This document shows, piece by piece, positions 16,726 to 25,176 of a stretch of DNA of 64,000 bases; the stretch's first letter is position 1, and each line of letters begins with the position of its first letter. This stretch comes from Pseudomonas lurida (GTDB lineage: Bacteria; Pseudomonadota; Gammaproteobacteria; Pseudomonadales; Pseudomonadaceae), in assembly GCF_002563895.1 (NCBI RefSeq), contig NZ_PDJB01000001.1, positions 5,563,501 to 5,627,500 on the forward strand. Reading direction: 5' to 3'. The notes under the pieces were generated by a model. It ran no database searches. It saw nothing but the letters and a program-made list of their open reading frames with translations, and was not told the origin of the DNA. A program made the translations under genes and the position numbers.

Positions 16726-17862
16726 TTATACGCTCGCTGCGGGCACAGGAATGGCAGTGACTCGCCAGTCGTCGCCCACAGCGCGCATTTCAGTGATCTT
16801 GAGTTGGGGGGCGTCGGCCAGTTTCTCAAGCGGCCAGTCCAGCAAGGGTCGGGCGGCGGAGCCGAGGAACTTGCCGGCGATGAATATCACGTACTCATCC
16901 ACCAGGCCTTGCTGGGCAAACGCACCCGCCAGGCTTGGACCGGCTTCCACCAACACCTCGTTGACGCCACGAGCGGCCAGGGCGACCAGCGCCGAACGCA
17001 GGTCGACCTGGCCCTCCACGCCCGGTACCACCAGGCACTCGGGGCCACGGGGGAACTGGTTTTCCGGGGTCACGCAAGTGATGACCAGCGCCGGGCCAGC
17101 CTTGAAGAATGGCGCGTTCAGCGGCACGCGCAGGCGACCGTCGATCAGCACGCGCAACGGCGGGCGCGACATGGCCAGGGCGGTGGTGGCGTCGTCCAGG
17201 CCGAGTTCGGCGGCGCGCACGGTCAGGCGAGCACCGTCGGCCAGCACCGTGTCGGCGCCGGTCAGTACCACGCTGGCTTCGGCGCGCAGGCGCTGCACGG
17301 CGGCGCGGGCGGCGGGGCCGGTGATCCATTGGCTCTCGCCGCTGGCCATCGCGGTGCGGCCGTCCAGGCTCATGGCCAGTTTTACCCGCACGAACGGCAG
17401 GCCATGTTCCATGCGCTTGAGGAAGCCTCTATTGAGCGCCCGCGCTTCACCTTCCAGCACACCGCTGCGCACTTCGATCCCGGCCTGGGCCAGGCGCTGC
17501 ATGCCGCGCCCGGCGACTTCCGGGTTAGGGTCCTGCATCGCCGCGACCACCCGCGCCAACCCGGCACTCACCAGCGCGTCGGCGCAAGGCGGAGTGTGCC
17601 CATAGTGGCTGCAGGGCTCGAGGGTCACATAGGCCGTGGCGCCGCGCGCCTGGTCACCGGCCGCACGCAGCGCATGGACTTCGGCATGGGGCTCGCCGGT
17701 GCGCACGTGCCAACCTTCGCCGACGATCTGCCCGTCACGCACAATCACGCAGCCGACCCGTGGGTTGGGGTGAGTGGTGTAGCGGCCATTGCGCGCCAAT
17801 TCGAGGGCACGGGCCATGTAGTGGGCATCGAGCACAGCTTGTTCGGCAGAAGGAGGGTTCAT
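16726..17862 (-). CDS. ribD: Bifunctional pyrimidine deaminase/reductase
   Basis: A 378-residue two-domain enzyme for steps two and three of riboflavin synthesis. The deaminase domain has the zinc site HAE (His59-Glu61) and Cys84/Cys93 in [12 protein letters not shown]. The reductase domain (about 150-370) has [20 protein letters not shown] and [13 protein letters not shown] for NADPH binding. Full length. It overlaps nrdR by 4 bp, so the operon probably reads nrdR-ribD-ribE-ribBA, followed by ribH-nusB-thiL. Confidence 0.96.
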   Translation of the reverse strand: MNPPSAEQAVLDAHYMARALELARNGRYTTHPNPRVGCVIVRDGQIVGEGWHVRTGEPHAEVHALRAAGDQARGATAYVTLEPCSHYGHTPPCADALVSAGLARVVAAMQDPNPEVAGRGMQRLAQAGIEVRSGVLEGEARALNRGFLKRMEHGLPFVRVKLAMSLDGRTAMASGESQWITGPAARAAVQRLRAEASVVLTGADTVLADGARLTVRAAELGLDDATTALAMSRPPLRVLIDGRLRVPLNAPFFKAGPALVITCVTPENQFPRGPECLVVPGVEGQVDLRSALVALAARGVNEVLVEAGPSLAGAFAQQGLVDEYVIFIAGKFLGSAARPLLDWPLEKLADAPQLKITEMRAVGDDWRVTAIPVPAASV

Positions 17863-18323
17863 TCTTTGGCAGGCTCACGGGCCAGGCGGTCGATCTCTTC
17901 GCGGAACTCATTGAGGTCCTGGAAGCGTCGATACACCGAAGCGAAACGGATATAGGCAACTTCGTCGAGCTTCTGCAGCTCGCCCATCACCAGCTCTCCA
18001 ACCACCAGGCTCTTGACCTCGCGCTCGCCGGTCGCACGCAGCTTGTGCTTGATATGCACCAGCGCCGCCTCCAGCCGCTCGACACTCACCGGGCGTTTTT
18101 CCAGGGCGCGCTGCATACCCGCGCGCAGTTTTTCTTCGTCGAAGGGCTGGCGGCTGCCGTCGGATTTGATCAGGCGCGGCAACACCAGTTCGGCGGTTTC
18201 GAAGGTGGTGAAACGTTCACCGCAGGCCAGGCATTCGCGCCGGCGACGCACTTGATCGCCCTCGGCGACCAGACGCGAGTCAATGACCTTGGTGTCGTTG
18301 GCACCGCAGAAGGGACAGTGCAT
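17859..18323 (-). CDS. nrdR: Transcriptional repressor NrdR
   Basis: A 154-residue repressor of ribonucleotide reductase genes. The N-terminal zinc ribbon has Cys3, Cys6, Cys31 and Cys34 (MHCPFCG ... ECLACGER). An ATP-cone domain follows from about residue 46 ([20 protein letters not shown]). The start at 18323 places the zinc ribbon at the N-terminus as in the family; the frame is open further upstream but that part is not conserved. The nrdR-ribD overlap is common in proteobacteria. It senses (d)ATP pools. Confidence 0.96.
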   Translation of the reverse strand: MHCPFCGANDTKVIDSRLVAEGDQVRRRRECLACGERFTTFETAELVLPRLIKSDGSRQPFDEEKLRAGMQRALEKRPVSVERLEAALVHIKHKLRATGEREVKSLVVGELVMGELQKLDEVAYIRFASVYRRFQDLNEFREEIDRLAREPAKE

Positions 18324-18463
18324 GGTTGGCAGGCAACAAATAAAGGGAGGGCCATGGTAGCGCATCCCCGTGGCAAGACAAGCCATAGCCTTTACGGTAT
18401 ATAGGCTGACTATTATGTTTCATATTTTTTAAGCCACGGATTTTGTCCTTTCTGGAGCCGTAC

Positions 18464-18919
18464 ATGCAGTTACGACCACTTGTTTTACTCACCCTGTTCA
18501 GTGTCCTGGTCGCCTGCAGCAGCGAAGCCCCCAAGCCGGCCGCGCCTCAACCCACGCCGGCACAAGAGAAAAAAGTCCCCGGCATTGAAGACCTCGGCCC
18601 CCTGCCCGCCTTCCAGCGGGAGATCAGCGGCAGCCTGACCAACATTCCAGCGGGGGCTGAAGTCGAAATGGCCCTGCTGGTGATCGACGACCGTTCGCGC
18701 CCGCAACAATTGCTCGCCAGCAGCGTGCTGACCGGCAATGGCCAGCCCCTGGCTTTCCGCCTGCGTTTCAATCCTGAAGCCTTCCCAGCCGGTGCGCGGG
18801 TTGAATTGCGGGGCCGCGCCAGCCAGTCCGGCCAGTTGATCCTGCACCTGCCCGCCGTGCGCATCACCCAGGCGATCACCCAGACCACCGGCCCCCTGCA
18901 ACTCGTCAAGGCACCATGA
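18464..18919 (+). CDS. YbaY-family lipoprotein
   Basis: A 151-residue lipoprotein. The start at 18464 gives a signal peptide ending in the lipobox LVAC with acylated Cys18; the next residue is Ser, so export to the outer membrane is likely. A Pro/Ala linker follows, then a beta-rich YbaY-like domain with ISGSLTNIPAGAEVEMALLV and LAFRLRFNPEAFPAGARVEL. The cellular role of YbaY proteins is unknown. It has a GGAG ribosome-binding site, is divergent from nrdR, and overlaps the methyltransferase gene by 4 bp. Confidence 0.85.
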   Translation: MQLRPLVLLTLFSVLVACSSEAPKPAAPQPTPAQEKKVPGIEDLGPLPAFQREISGSLTNIPAGAEVEMALLVIDDRSRPQQLLASSVLTGNGQPLAFRLRFNPEAFPAGARVELRGRASQSGQLILHLPAVRITQAITQTTGPLQLVKAP

Positions 18920-19572
18920 CGCCACCGCTGGACCTGCAAGCGGCCCTCAGCGAACTGATCGGCGACGCCCACTTGGTGCCCTGCCCACTGCCGGGCACCG
19001 CGCTGTCGTTGTGGCTGCTGGATGCGGACAACATGGACCGAGCCTTCAGCCCCGAGGAAACCCGCCGCATCCTGCATGAACCGCCCTACTGGAGTTTTTG
19101 CTGGGCCAGCGGCCTGGCGCTGGCGCGGTACCTGGCGGCGAACCCCGAGTGGGTCGCGGGCAAACGCGTGCTGGACTTTGGCGCCGGTTCCGGCGTGGCC
19201 GGGATTGCGGCGGTCAAGGCCGGCGCGCGGGAAGTGGTGGCCTGCGACCTCGACCCGTTGGCCTTGGCGTCCTGTCGGGCAAATGCCGAGCTCAACGGCG
19301 TAGAACTGGGCTACTCGGTAGATTTTTTCGCCGAAGCCGACCGCTTCGACCTGATCCTGGTCGCCGACGTGCTCTACGACCGGGCGAACCTGCCGCTGCT
19401 GGATCAGTTCCTGACCCGAGGCCGTGAAGCGCTGGTGGCGGATTCGCGGGTACGGGACTTTCAGCACCCGGGTTACCAGCGGCTGCAGATCCTGGATGCC
19501 CTGACATTGCCTGACTTGGCGGAGCCTTGGGAGTTTCGCAAGGTGAGCCTGTACCATTCGCGGCGCCCTTGA
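18916..19572 (+). CDS. Class I SAM-dependent methyltransferase (ETFB lysine methyltransferase-like)
   Basis: A 218-residue methyltransferase. SAM motif I is VLDFGAGSGVAG (85-96), followed by ACDLDPLAL (motif II) and DLILVADVLYDR (post-II/III). The preceding PPYWSFCWASG stretch is characteristic of the family that includes the mitochondrial ETF-beta lysine methyltransferase, so a protein-lysine target is plausible. The substrate is not known. It is co-transcribed with the upstream lipoprotein through a 4-bp overlap; REP sequence follows it. Confidence 0.85.
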   Translation: MTPPLDLQAALSELIGDAHLVPCPLPGTALSLWLLDADNMDRAFSPEETRRILHEPPYWSFCWASGLALARYLAANPEWVAGKRVLDFGAGSGVAGIAAVKAGAREVVACDLDPLALASCRANAELNGVELGYSVDFFAEADRFDLILVADVLYDRANLPLLDQFLTRGREALVADSRVRDFQHPGYQRLQILDALTLPDLAEPWEFRKVSLYHSRRP

Positions 19573-19575
19573 AGC

Positions 19576-19641
19576 CATCGCGGGCAAGCCCGCTCCCAAT
19601 AGGTGAGCACCTCCCCCGTGGGAGCGGGCTTGCCTGCAATA
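19576..19641. repeat. REP inverted pair
   Basis: Arms CATCGCGGGCAAGCCCGCTC and GGGAGCGGGCTTGCCTGCAA face each other across a ~20-nt spacer between the methyltransferase and the thioredoxin-like gene. Confidence 0.85.
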
Positions 19642-19722
19642 ACGATCTTGACTCAACCAAGCTTTCAGCCGACGGCGCCAGCCCTTATAGTTGCCCCATT
19701 CCCGCTTTATTCGAGACGCCCC

Positions 19723-20595
19723 ATGAGTGAGTCCACGCCGTACATCTTCGATGTCACCACCGCCCATTTCGACCAGGCTGTGATCCAGAACTCTTTCGAA
19801 AAACCCGTACTGGTGGATTTCTGGGCCGAGTGGTGCGCGCCGTGCAAGGCGTTGATGCCGCTGCTGGCGCAGATCGCCGAGAGTTATCAGGGCGAATTGC
19901 TGCTGGCCAAGGTCGATTGCGAGGCCGAGCAGGATATCGTTGCGCGTTTTGGCATTCGCAGCCTGCCGACCGTGGTGTTGTTCAAGGACGGCCAGCCAGT
20001 GGACGGGTTTGCCGGGGCACAGCCGGAGTCCGCGGTGCGGGCGATGCTGGAGCCGCATGTGCAGATGCCACCTCCCGCGGCAGCGGACCCTTTGGAGCAG
20101 GCCCAGGCGCTGTTTACCGAAGGTCGCATCAGCGATGCCGAAGCCGTGCTGGTGGCGTTGCTGGGCGAAGACAACACCAACGCCGCAGCGTTGATCCTGT
20201 ACGCCCGCTGCCTGGCCGAACGCGGTGAACTGGGCGAAGCCCAGACCGTGCTGGACGCGGTGAAGAGCGACGATCACAAGGCCGCCCTCGCCGGGGCCAA
20301 GGCGCAAATCACCTTCCTGCGCCAGGCTGCCGACCTGCCGGACGCCGCCGACCTGAAAAGCCGCCTGGCGCAAAATCCGCAGGACGACGAAGCAGCCTAC
20401 CAGTTGGCGATCCAGCAACTGGCGCGCCAGCAGTACGATGCTGCGCTGGAAGGCCTGCTCAAGCTGTTTGTCCGCAACCGCAGCTACAGCGAAGGCCTGC
20501 CGCACAAGACCTTGCTGCAGGTGTTCGAGCTGCTGGGCAACGATCACCCGCTGGTGAGCGTGTACCGCCGCAAGTTGTTTGCCGCGCTGTATTAA
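19723..20595 (+). CDS. ybbN: Thioredoxin-domain co-chaperone (YbbN/CnoX type)
   Basis: A 290-residue protein with an N-terminal thioredoxin domain carrying the active-site motif WCAPCK (Cys38, Cys41) and the cis-Pro region IRSLPTVVLFKDGQ. C-terminal tetratricopeptide-like helices run from about residue 125. This is the layout of E. coli YbbN/CnoX, a redox-linked holdase that passes clients to GroEL and DnaK. E. coli CnoX has SxxC, whereas this protein keeps both cysteines, so thioredoxin-type redox activity is possible. The start was moved from 19603 to 19723, where homology begins. Confidence 0.9.
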   Translation: MSESTPYIFDVTTAHFDQAVIQNSFEKPVLVDFWAEWCAPCKALMPLLAQIAESYQGELLLAKVDCEAEQDIVARFGIRSLPTVVLFKDGQPVDGFAGAQPESAVRAMLEPHVQMPPPAAADPLEQAQALFTEGRISDAEAVLVALLGEDNTNAAALILYARCLAERGELGEAQTVLDAVKSDDHKAALAGAKAQITFLRQAADLPDAADLKSRLAQNPQDDEAAYQLAIQQLARQQYDAALEGLLKLFVRNRSYSEGLPHKTLLQVFELLGNDHPLVSVYRRKLFAALY

Positions 20596-20939
20596 TCACC
20601 GACCCAGCTGTACAGCGGCGTATCCCCGCCGCTGGCAACCTTCACCTTGGCGCTGTGACGCAGGCGCACCAACAGGCGCTTGCCCGCCGAGGCATCGCCC
20701 GCCAAGCCTTCCAACTGGTCAAGCAGCTCCAGGCCACTGAGTTGGCCGGCGTTGCGCAACAGGTCCTGGGCGCTCTGCCACAGGTCATCACTGTGTTTGA
20801 CCGGAGCCACCGGCGCGGCGGCCGTACTGGTTACCGGCGTCGCCTGCAATTGCGCGCCCAGCCGTGCCCAATCGCCGTCGTCCAGCTCCAGGGTCAAGTC
20901 CACCGGCAGGTCGCCGACGGTTCCACGAATTCGCAACAT
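20592..20939 (-). CDS. Conserved hypothetical protein
   Basis: A 115-residue acidic-to-neutral soluble protein with no signal peptide or membrane segment. The ATG at 20939 follows a clear GGAG site; the frame extends to 21071 but that extension overlaps the divergent zinc gene promoter. The N-terminus reads MLRIRGTVGDLPVDLTLELD, and a helical middle contains LLRNAGQLSGLELLDQLEGL. I recognise no domain. It is convergent with ybbN (4-bp overlap of ends) and divergent from the zrgA-like gene, so it may share the zinc-linked control region. Confidence 0.7.
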   Translation of the reverse strand: MLRIRGTVGDLPVDLTLELDDGDWARLGAQLQATPVTSTAAAPVAPVKHSDDLWQSAQDLLRNAGQLSGLELLDQLEGLAGDASAGKRLLVRLRHSAKVKVASGGDTPLYSWVGD

Positions 20940-21022
20940 CGTCCTTACTCCTGCACTTTTCTGACCGGCATGCTCCCATGCGGCTTGCGCAACGCCAAGC
21001 GGGCGGTCAAACTCTCGGCATA

Positions 21023-21044
21023 TTGTTATAAGATCACATAACAA
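21023..21044. promoter_or_regulatory. Zur-like operator upstream of the zinc ABC module
   Basis: The stretch TTGTTAT-AAGATCAC-ATAACAA is a perfect 7+7 dyad. Read as a Zur box, TGTTATAAGATCACA (21024-21038) matches the pattern TGTTATA-N-TATAACA at 12 of 14 positions. It lies 26 bp before the ATG of the histidine-rich zinc-binding protein gene. Zinc control of this module in related bacteria is known; binding here is inferred. Confidence 0.55.
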
Positions 21045-21069
21045 AACTTTCATGTTCTGGAGCCTTCCC

Positions 21070-21657
21070 ATGCGCCGTCTGTTGCTTGCTTTGCCGTTTG
21101 CCCTGCTGCCCCTGGCGGCTGCCCACGCTCATGACGATCACGACCATGAACACGGCAGCCTCGGCGCCCACGAGCATGGCGTCGGCCGCCTCAACGCCGT
21201 GCTCGACGGCCAGGCCCTGGAGCTTGAGCTGGACAGCCCGGCGATGAACCTGGTGGGCTTCGAACACCTGGCCACCACTGCGGCGGACAAAGCCAAGGTC
21301 GCGGCCGTGCGCAAGCAACTGGAGAACCCTGTCGCCCTGTTCAACCTGCCTAAAGGTGCCGGTTGCGTGGTCAGCACCCAGGCGCTCAACAGCCCGCTGT
21401 TCGGGGACAAGCCGGAAGCCGACCACGACCACGACGATGACGCCAAGGACGGCGCCCACGAGCATCATCATGACCACAGCGAAATCCACGCCCACTACCA
21501 GTTCACCTGTACCACGCCGACCGCCTTGGGCAATCTCGACCTGACCCAGGTGTTCAAGACCTTCCCCGCCACCCAGAAAATTCAGGTACAACTGATCGGC
21601 CCGAGCGGTCAGCAAGGTGTTGAAGCGACGGCCACCGCAGCCACCCTGACGTTCTGA
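21070..21657 (+). CDS. zrgA: Periplasmic zinc-binding protein (DUF2796, ZrgA type)
   Basis: A 195-residue exported protein. The signal peptide is MRRLLLALPFALLPLAAAHA. Two histidine-rich stretches follow: one right after cleavage (HDDHDHEHGSLGAHEHG) and one in the middle (residues about 118-142, with HEHHHDHS and flanking Asp). This is the DUF2796 pattern of the Vibrio ZrgA zinc-binding protein. The start at 21070 follows CTGGAG. It heads a rightward set: zrgA-like, ABC ATPase, FtsX-like permease, DUF3299 protein. It probably captures Zn2+ in the periplasm under zinc shortage. Confidence 0.85.
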   Translation: MRRLLLALPFALLPLAAAHAHDDHDHEHGSLGAHEHGVGRLNAVLDGQALELELDSPAMNLVGFEHLATTAADKAKVAAVRKQLENPVALFNLPKGAGCVVSTQALNSPLFGDKPEADHDHDDDAKDGAHEHHHDHSEIHAHYQFTCTTPTALGNLDLTQVFKTFPATQKIQVQLIGPSGQQGVEATATAATLTF

Positions 21658-21720
21658 TTTGAAAACCCGCCCACAATGGATCGGTGCCATTTTCCTACCC
21701 GCAGGCGACATTGATTTCCC

Positions 21721-22431
21721 ATGACTCAAGCGTTAATCGAACTGTCTGACCTGGGCTTCAACTGGCCCGGGCACCCGCAGTTGCTGGACATCCCCGCCTT
21801 CCGCCTGGAAGCGGGAGAAACCCTGTTTCTCAAGGGCCCGAGCGGCAGTGGCAAAACCACGCTGCTGGGCCTGCTCGGCGGTGTGCAGACACCCAGCCGG
21901 GGCAGCATCCGTCTGCTCGGCCAAGAGCTCACCGACCTCTCGGCCGGTGCCCGCGACCGTTTCCGGGTCGACCACACCGGCTACATCTTCCAACAGTTCA
22001 ACCTGCTGCCGTTCCTGTCGGTGCGTGAGAACGTCGAGTTGCCATGCCACTTCTCCACACTGCGCGCACAGCGCGCAAAGCAGCGTCACGGCAGTGTCGA
22101 TCAGGCCGCCGCTGCGTTGCTGGCGCACCTTGGCTTAAAGGACAAAGACCTGCTGGAACGCCGTGCCGACTCGCTGTCCATCGGCCAGCAGCAACGGGTG
22201 GCCGCCGCCCGGGCGTTGATCGGCCAGCCGGAACTGGTGATCGCCGACGAACCCACCTCGGCCTTGGACTACGACGCCCGCGAAGCCTTCCTGCAACTGC
22301 TGTTCGCCGAATGCCGCGAAGCCGGCGCCAGCCTGTTATTTGTCAGCCATGACCAGAGCCTGGCTTCGCTGTTCGACCGCAACCTGTCGCTGGCCGAACT
22401 CAATCGCGCCGCCACGCCCGCAGAGGTTTGA
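21721..22431 (+). CDS. ABC transporter ATP-binding protein (LolD/MacB-like)
   Basis: A 236-residue ATPase. Walker A is GPSGSGKTT (39-47), the signature is DSLSIGQQQRVAAARAL, and Walker B is LVIADEPTSALD, so catalytic motifs are complete. Sequence type is the LolD/MacB/FtsE class that works with FtsX-like permeases rather than with classical metal permeases. The cognate permease gene starts 1 bp after its stop. Together with the histidine-rich protein upstream and the DUF3299 protein downstream it matches the Zrg-type zinc module. Confidence 0.92.
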   Translation: MTQALIELSDLGFNWPGHPQLLDIPAFRLEAGETLFLKGPSGSGKTTLLGLLGGVQTPSRGSIRLLGQELTDLSAGARDRFRVDHTGYIFQQFNLLPFLSVRENVELPCHFSTLRAQRAKQRHGSVDQAAAALLAHLGLKDKDLLERRADSLSIGQQQRVAAARALIGQPELVIADEPTSALDYDAREAFLQLLFAECREAGASLLFVSHDQSLASLFDRNLSLAELNRAATPAEV

Positions 22432-22432
22432 G

Positions 22433-23698
22433 ATGTATCTGTTCCGTCTAGCCATGGCCAGCCTGGCTAACCGCCGCTTTACCGCGATCCTCACCGCCTT
22501 CGCCATCGCGCTTTCAGTCTGCTTGTTGCTCGCGGTGGAGCGCGTGCGCGTTGAGGCGCGCAACAGTTTCGCCAGCACCATCAGCGGCACCGACCTGATC
22601 GTCGGCGCCCGTTCGGGCTCGGTGAACCTGCTGCTGTACTCGGTATTTCGCATAGGCAACGCCACCAACAACATCCGCTGGGACAGCTACGAGCACTTCG
22701 CCGCCAGCCCTCAGGTGAAATGGGCGATCCCGATTTCCCTCGGTGACTCCCATCGCGGCTACCGGGTGATGGGCACCAACACGTCCTACTTCGAGCATTA
22801 CCAATACGGGCGCAAGCAAAACCTCGAACTGGCCAGCGGCCGCGCCTTCGCCACCGACCCGTTCGAAGTGGTGCTGGGCGCCGAAGTCGCCGATGCGCTG
22901 CACTACAAGCTCGGCGATAAACTGGTGCTGGCCCATGGCGTCGCGGCGGTCAGCCTGGTGAAACACGATGACAAACCGTTCACTGTGGTCGGTATTCTCA
23001 AGCGCACCGGCACGCCGGTAGACCGCACGCTGCATATCAGCCTCGGCGGCATGGAAGCGATCCATATCGACTGGCACAACGGCGTGCCTGCCCAGGGCAA
23101 AGGTCGCGTCAGTGCCGATCAGGCACGCAACATGGACCTCACCCCACAGGCCATCACCGCGTTCATGCTCGGCCTGAACAACAAGATCTCCACGTTCGCG
23201 CTGCAACGGGAGATCAATGAATTCCGTGGCGAGCCGATGCTGGCGATCCTGCCCGGCGTGGCGCTGCAAGAGTTGTGGAGCATGATGGGCACCGCCGAGA
23301 AAGCGCTGTTCGTGATCTCGCTGTTCGTGGTGCTCACCGGCCTGATCGGCATGCTCACGGCGATCCTCACCAGCCTCAATGAGCGTCGACGCGAAATGGC
23401 GATCCTGCGTTCGGTGGGCGCACGCCCTTGGCATATCGCGACGCTATTGATTTTCGAAGCCTTCGCCCTGGCACTCTCCGGTGTGATCGCGGGCTTGGGT
23501 TTGCTGTACGTGTGCATCGCCGCGTCGCGCGGGTATCTGCAGGCCAACTATGGCCTGGACCTGCCGATGGCGTGGCCGAGTGAATATGAATGGACGCTGC
23601 TCGCCGGTATCCTGGCTGCCGCGCTGTTGATGGGCAGCGTGCCCGCGTGGCGCGCCTATCGGCAATCCCTGGCCGATGGCCTGTCCATACGTTTATGA
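22433..23698 (+). CDS. FtsX/MacB-like ABC permease
   Basis: A 421-residue membrane protein with the FtsX/LolC topology: one N-terminal helix (about 15-38, TAILTAFAIALSVCLLLAVE), a ~230-residue periplasmic domain, and three C-terminal helices with the conserved cytoplasmic LTSLNERRREMAILRSVGARPW segment, here only partly quoted by its core ERRREMAILRSVGA. The ATG at 22433 was chosen as it directly follows the ATPase stop and begins the conserved MYLFRLAMASLANRR. It acts with the preceding ATPase. Such permeases usually drive periplasmic conformational work rather than import. Confidence 0.9.
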   Translation: MYLFRLAMASLANRRFTAILTAFAIALSVCLLLAVERVRVEARNSFASTISGTDLIVGARSGSVNLLLYSVFRIGNATNNIRWDSYEHFAASPQVKWAIPISLGDSHRGYRVMGTNTSYFEHYQYGRKQNLELASGRAFATDPFEVVLGAEVADALHYKLGDKLVLAHGVAAVSLVKHDDKPFTVVGILKRTGTPVDRTLHISLGGMEAIHIDWHNGVPAQGKGRVSADQARNMDLTPQAITAFMLGLNNKISTFALQREINEFRGEPMLAILPGVALQELWSMMGTAEKALFVISLFVVLTGLIGMLTAILTSLNERRREMAILRSVGARPWHIATLLIFEAFALALSGVIAGLGLLYVCIAASRGYLQANYGLDLPMAWPSEYEWTLLAGILAAALLMGSVPAWRAYRQSLADGLSIRL

Positions 23699-23709
23699 GG
23701 AAGGACTCG

Positions 23710-24222
23710 ATGCGTCGCGCCCTGTTTGCACTGTTTCTACTGTTCGCCCTGCCCGCCTGGGCGGCCGAACCTAAAGAGCTGACCTGGTCGGAACTGATCC
23801 CCCCGGATGCCGAGCCGGAGGTGCCGAACATGCAACCCCTGCACAATCTCTCCAGCATGGCGGATGCCCTGGAGTCGGCGCCAGCGGCCAAGCAGGACAT
23901 GCCCAACGCCCCTGTCGTGCCGGGGCTCGATGGTCAGCACATTCGTTTGCCGGGCTACATCGTGCCCCTGGAAGTTGGCGAAAACGGCCGCACCACGGAG
24001 TTCTTGCTGGTGCCTTATTTCGGCGCGTGCATCCACGTACCGCCGCCACCGTCGAACCAGATCGTGCATGTCAAAAGCGAAATCGGCGTGAAGCTCGATG
24101 AGTTGTATCAGCCGTACTGGATCGAAGGCGCGATGCAGGTCAAGCCGTCCACCAGCGAGCTGGCCGATGCCGGTTACCAGATGGAAGCCGAGAAGATTTA
24201 CATGTACGAACTGCCGGAATAG
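23710..24222 (+). CDS. DUF3299 periplasmic protein of the zinc module
   Basis: A 170-residue exported protein with signal peptide MRRALFALFLLFALPAWA. The DUF3299 core includes HIRLPGYIVPLE and the hallmark FGACIHVPPPPSNQIVHV, whose single cysteine and histidine could bind metal. A strong AGGAAGG site precedes the ATG at 23710; an upstream in-frame ATG at 23695 overlaps the permease stop but has a poorer site. It is the last gene of the zrgA-like set. The family has unknown biochemical function and is found with the same ABC genes in Vibrio and Pseudomonas. Confidence 0.85.
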   Translation: MRRALFALFLLFALPAWAAEPKELTWSELIPPDAEPEVPNMQPLHNLSSMADALESAPAAKQDMPNAPVVPGLDGQHIRLPGYIVPLEVGENGRTTEFLLVPYFGACIHVPPPPSNQIVHVKSEIGVKLDELYQPYWIEGAMQVKPSTSELADAGYQMEAEKIYMYELPE

Positions 24223-24239
24223 CGCTGATCGACCTTTCA

Positions 24240-24253
24240 TTGAGCTGAGTCAA
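24240..24253. promoter_or_regulatory. ANR/FNR-type box upstream of oprG
   Basis: TTGAG-CTGA-GTCAA fits the TTGAT-N4-ATCAA pattern with all four outer bases of both half sites conserved. A -10 candidate TACCAT (24275-24280) puts transcription near 24287, so the box centre is at about -40.5, the class II activator position. oprG/ompW genes are known targets of oxygen-responsive FNR/ANR regulators. Confidence 0.6.
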
Positions 24254-24275
24254 AAGATCGCGCGGAACGATCTTT
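24253..24275. other. Perfect 8-bp dyad between the ANR box and the oprG -10 region
   Basis: AAAGATCG / CGATCTTT with a 7-nt spacer. It has no T tract and lies after the DUF3299 gene and before the oprG start, so it may be an operator or a weak transcript end of the zinc module. Confidence 0.4.
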
Positions 24276-24317
24276 ACCATTGGACGTACAACTTTTAAAC
24301 GTCCTTTTGGAGCTCCC

Positions 24318-25016
24318 ATGAACAAGTCTCTGCTCGGCGCGTCCCTCTTCGCGCTCGCCCTTGCCGCCCCTGCCGTCCACGCTCACGAAGCGGGTGACAT
24401 TCTGATTCGCGCCGGTGCAATTACCGTGAACCCGAAGGCAGACAGCGGCAGCGTCAAGGTTGACCAGGGCCCATTGGCCGGCGCCAACCTGGGCGGCAAG
24501 GCGACCATGAGCAGCGACACCCAGTTGGGCTTGAACTTCGCTTACATGCTGACCAACCACGTTGGTATCGAACTGCTGGCCGCCACGCCGTTCGAGCATG
24601 ACGTGAAGATCAAGAACACCGCCCTCGGCGCCGCGAACGGCAAGCTCGGCACCCTCAAGCACCTGCCGCCAACCCTGAGCGTCGTGTACTACCCGCTGGA
24701 CAACAAGTCGGCGTTCCAGCCGTACGTAGGCGCGGGTATCAACTACACCTGGATCTATGACGAACACGTCGGCAGCCGTGCCTCGAATGCCGGTTTCAGC
24801 AACTTCAAGGCAGAGAACTCCTGGGGCTGGGCCGCGCAAATCGGCGCCGACTACATGATCAACGACAAGTGGATGATCAACGCCCAGGCGCGCTACATCG
24901 ACATCAGCACCAAGGCGACGGTGGACAACAACGCACTGGGCCAAAGCACTCGCGCCAAGGTCAATGTGGACGTGGACCCGATGGTCTACATGGTGGGTAT
25001 CGGCTACAAGTTCTAA
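24318..25016 (+). CDS. oprG: OmpW-family outer membrane protein OprG
   Basis: A 232-residue eight-stranded barrel porin. The signal peptide MNKSLLGASLFALALAAPAVHA is followed by HEAGDILIRAGAITVNP, the OmpW start. Other family pieces are NFAYMLTNHVGIELLAATPF and a C-terminal KVNVDVDPMVYMVGIGYKF ending in Phe for BAM recognition. OprG forms a hydrophobic lateral channel for small apolar molecules or amino acids. GGAG precedes the ATG. It is monocistronic, with REP repeats after its stop. Upstream ANR-type box suggests induction at low oxygen. Confidence 0.93.
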   Translation: MNKSLLGASLFALALAAPAVHAHEAGDILIRAGAITVNPKADSGSVKVDQGPLAGANLGGKATMSSDTQLGLNFAYMLTNHVGIELLAATPFEHDVKIKNTALGAANGKLGTLKHLPPTLSVVYYPLDNKSAFQPYVGAGINYTWIYDEHVGSRASNAGFSNFKAENSWGWAAQIGADYMINDKWMINAQARYIDISTKATVDNNALGQSTRAKVNVDVDPMVYMVGIGYKF

Positions 25017-25038
25017 CCACGACCTGACAAACGCCACA

Positions 25039-25160
25039 CTGTGGGAGCGCGCCTGTGTAGGAGCGGGCTTGCCCGCGATAGCATCGCCTCGGTGCAACTG
25101 ACAGACCGAGGCGACCGCATCGCGGGCAAGCCCGGCTACCACACAAGCCCGCTCCCACAG
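25039..25160. repeat. Compound REP cluster
   Basis: Outer copies of GTGGGAGCG / GCTCCCAC flank two inner REP cores (GGAGCGGGCTTGCCCGCGAT and ATCGCGGGCAAGCCCGGC) and a central dyad, ATCGCCTCGGT / ACCGAGGCGAC. It lies between the ends of oprG and the convergent reductase gene. Confidence 0.85.
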
Positions 25161-25176
25161 TCGTTTTTGCGCGGGC

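Noticed and set aside
10883..18463. FMN riboswitch expected with riboflavin genes
   Set aside because: The gaps before ribA, ribH, ribBA, ribE and ribD/nrdR are too short or lack an RFN-like conserved fold, so no riboswitch is called.
18547..20547. A 666-codon minus-strand frame
   Set aside because: It covers three well-supported plus-strand genes (lipoprotein, methyltransferase, YbbN-like) and a REP pair; no recognisable protein pattern.
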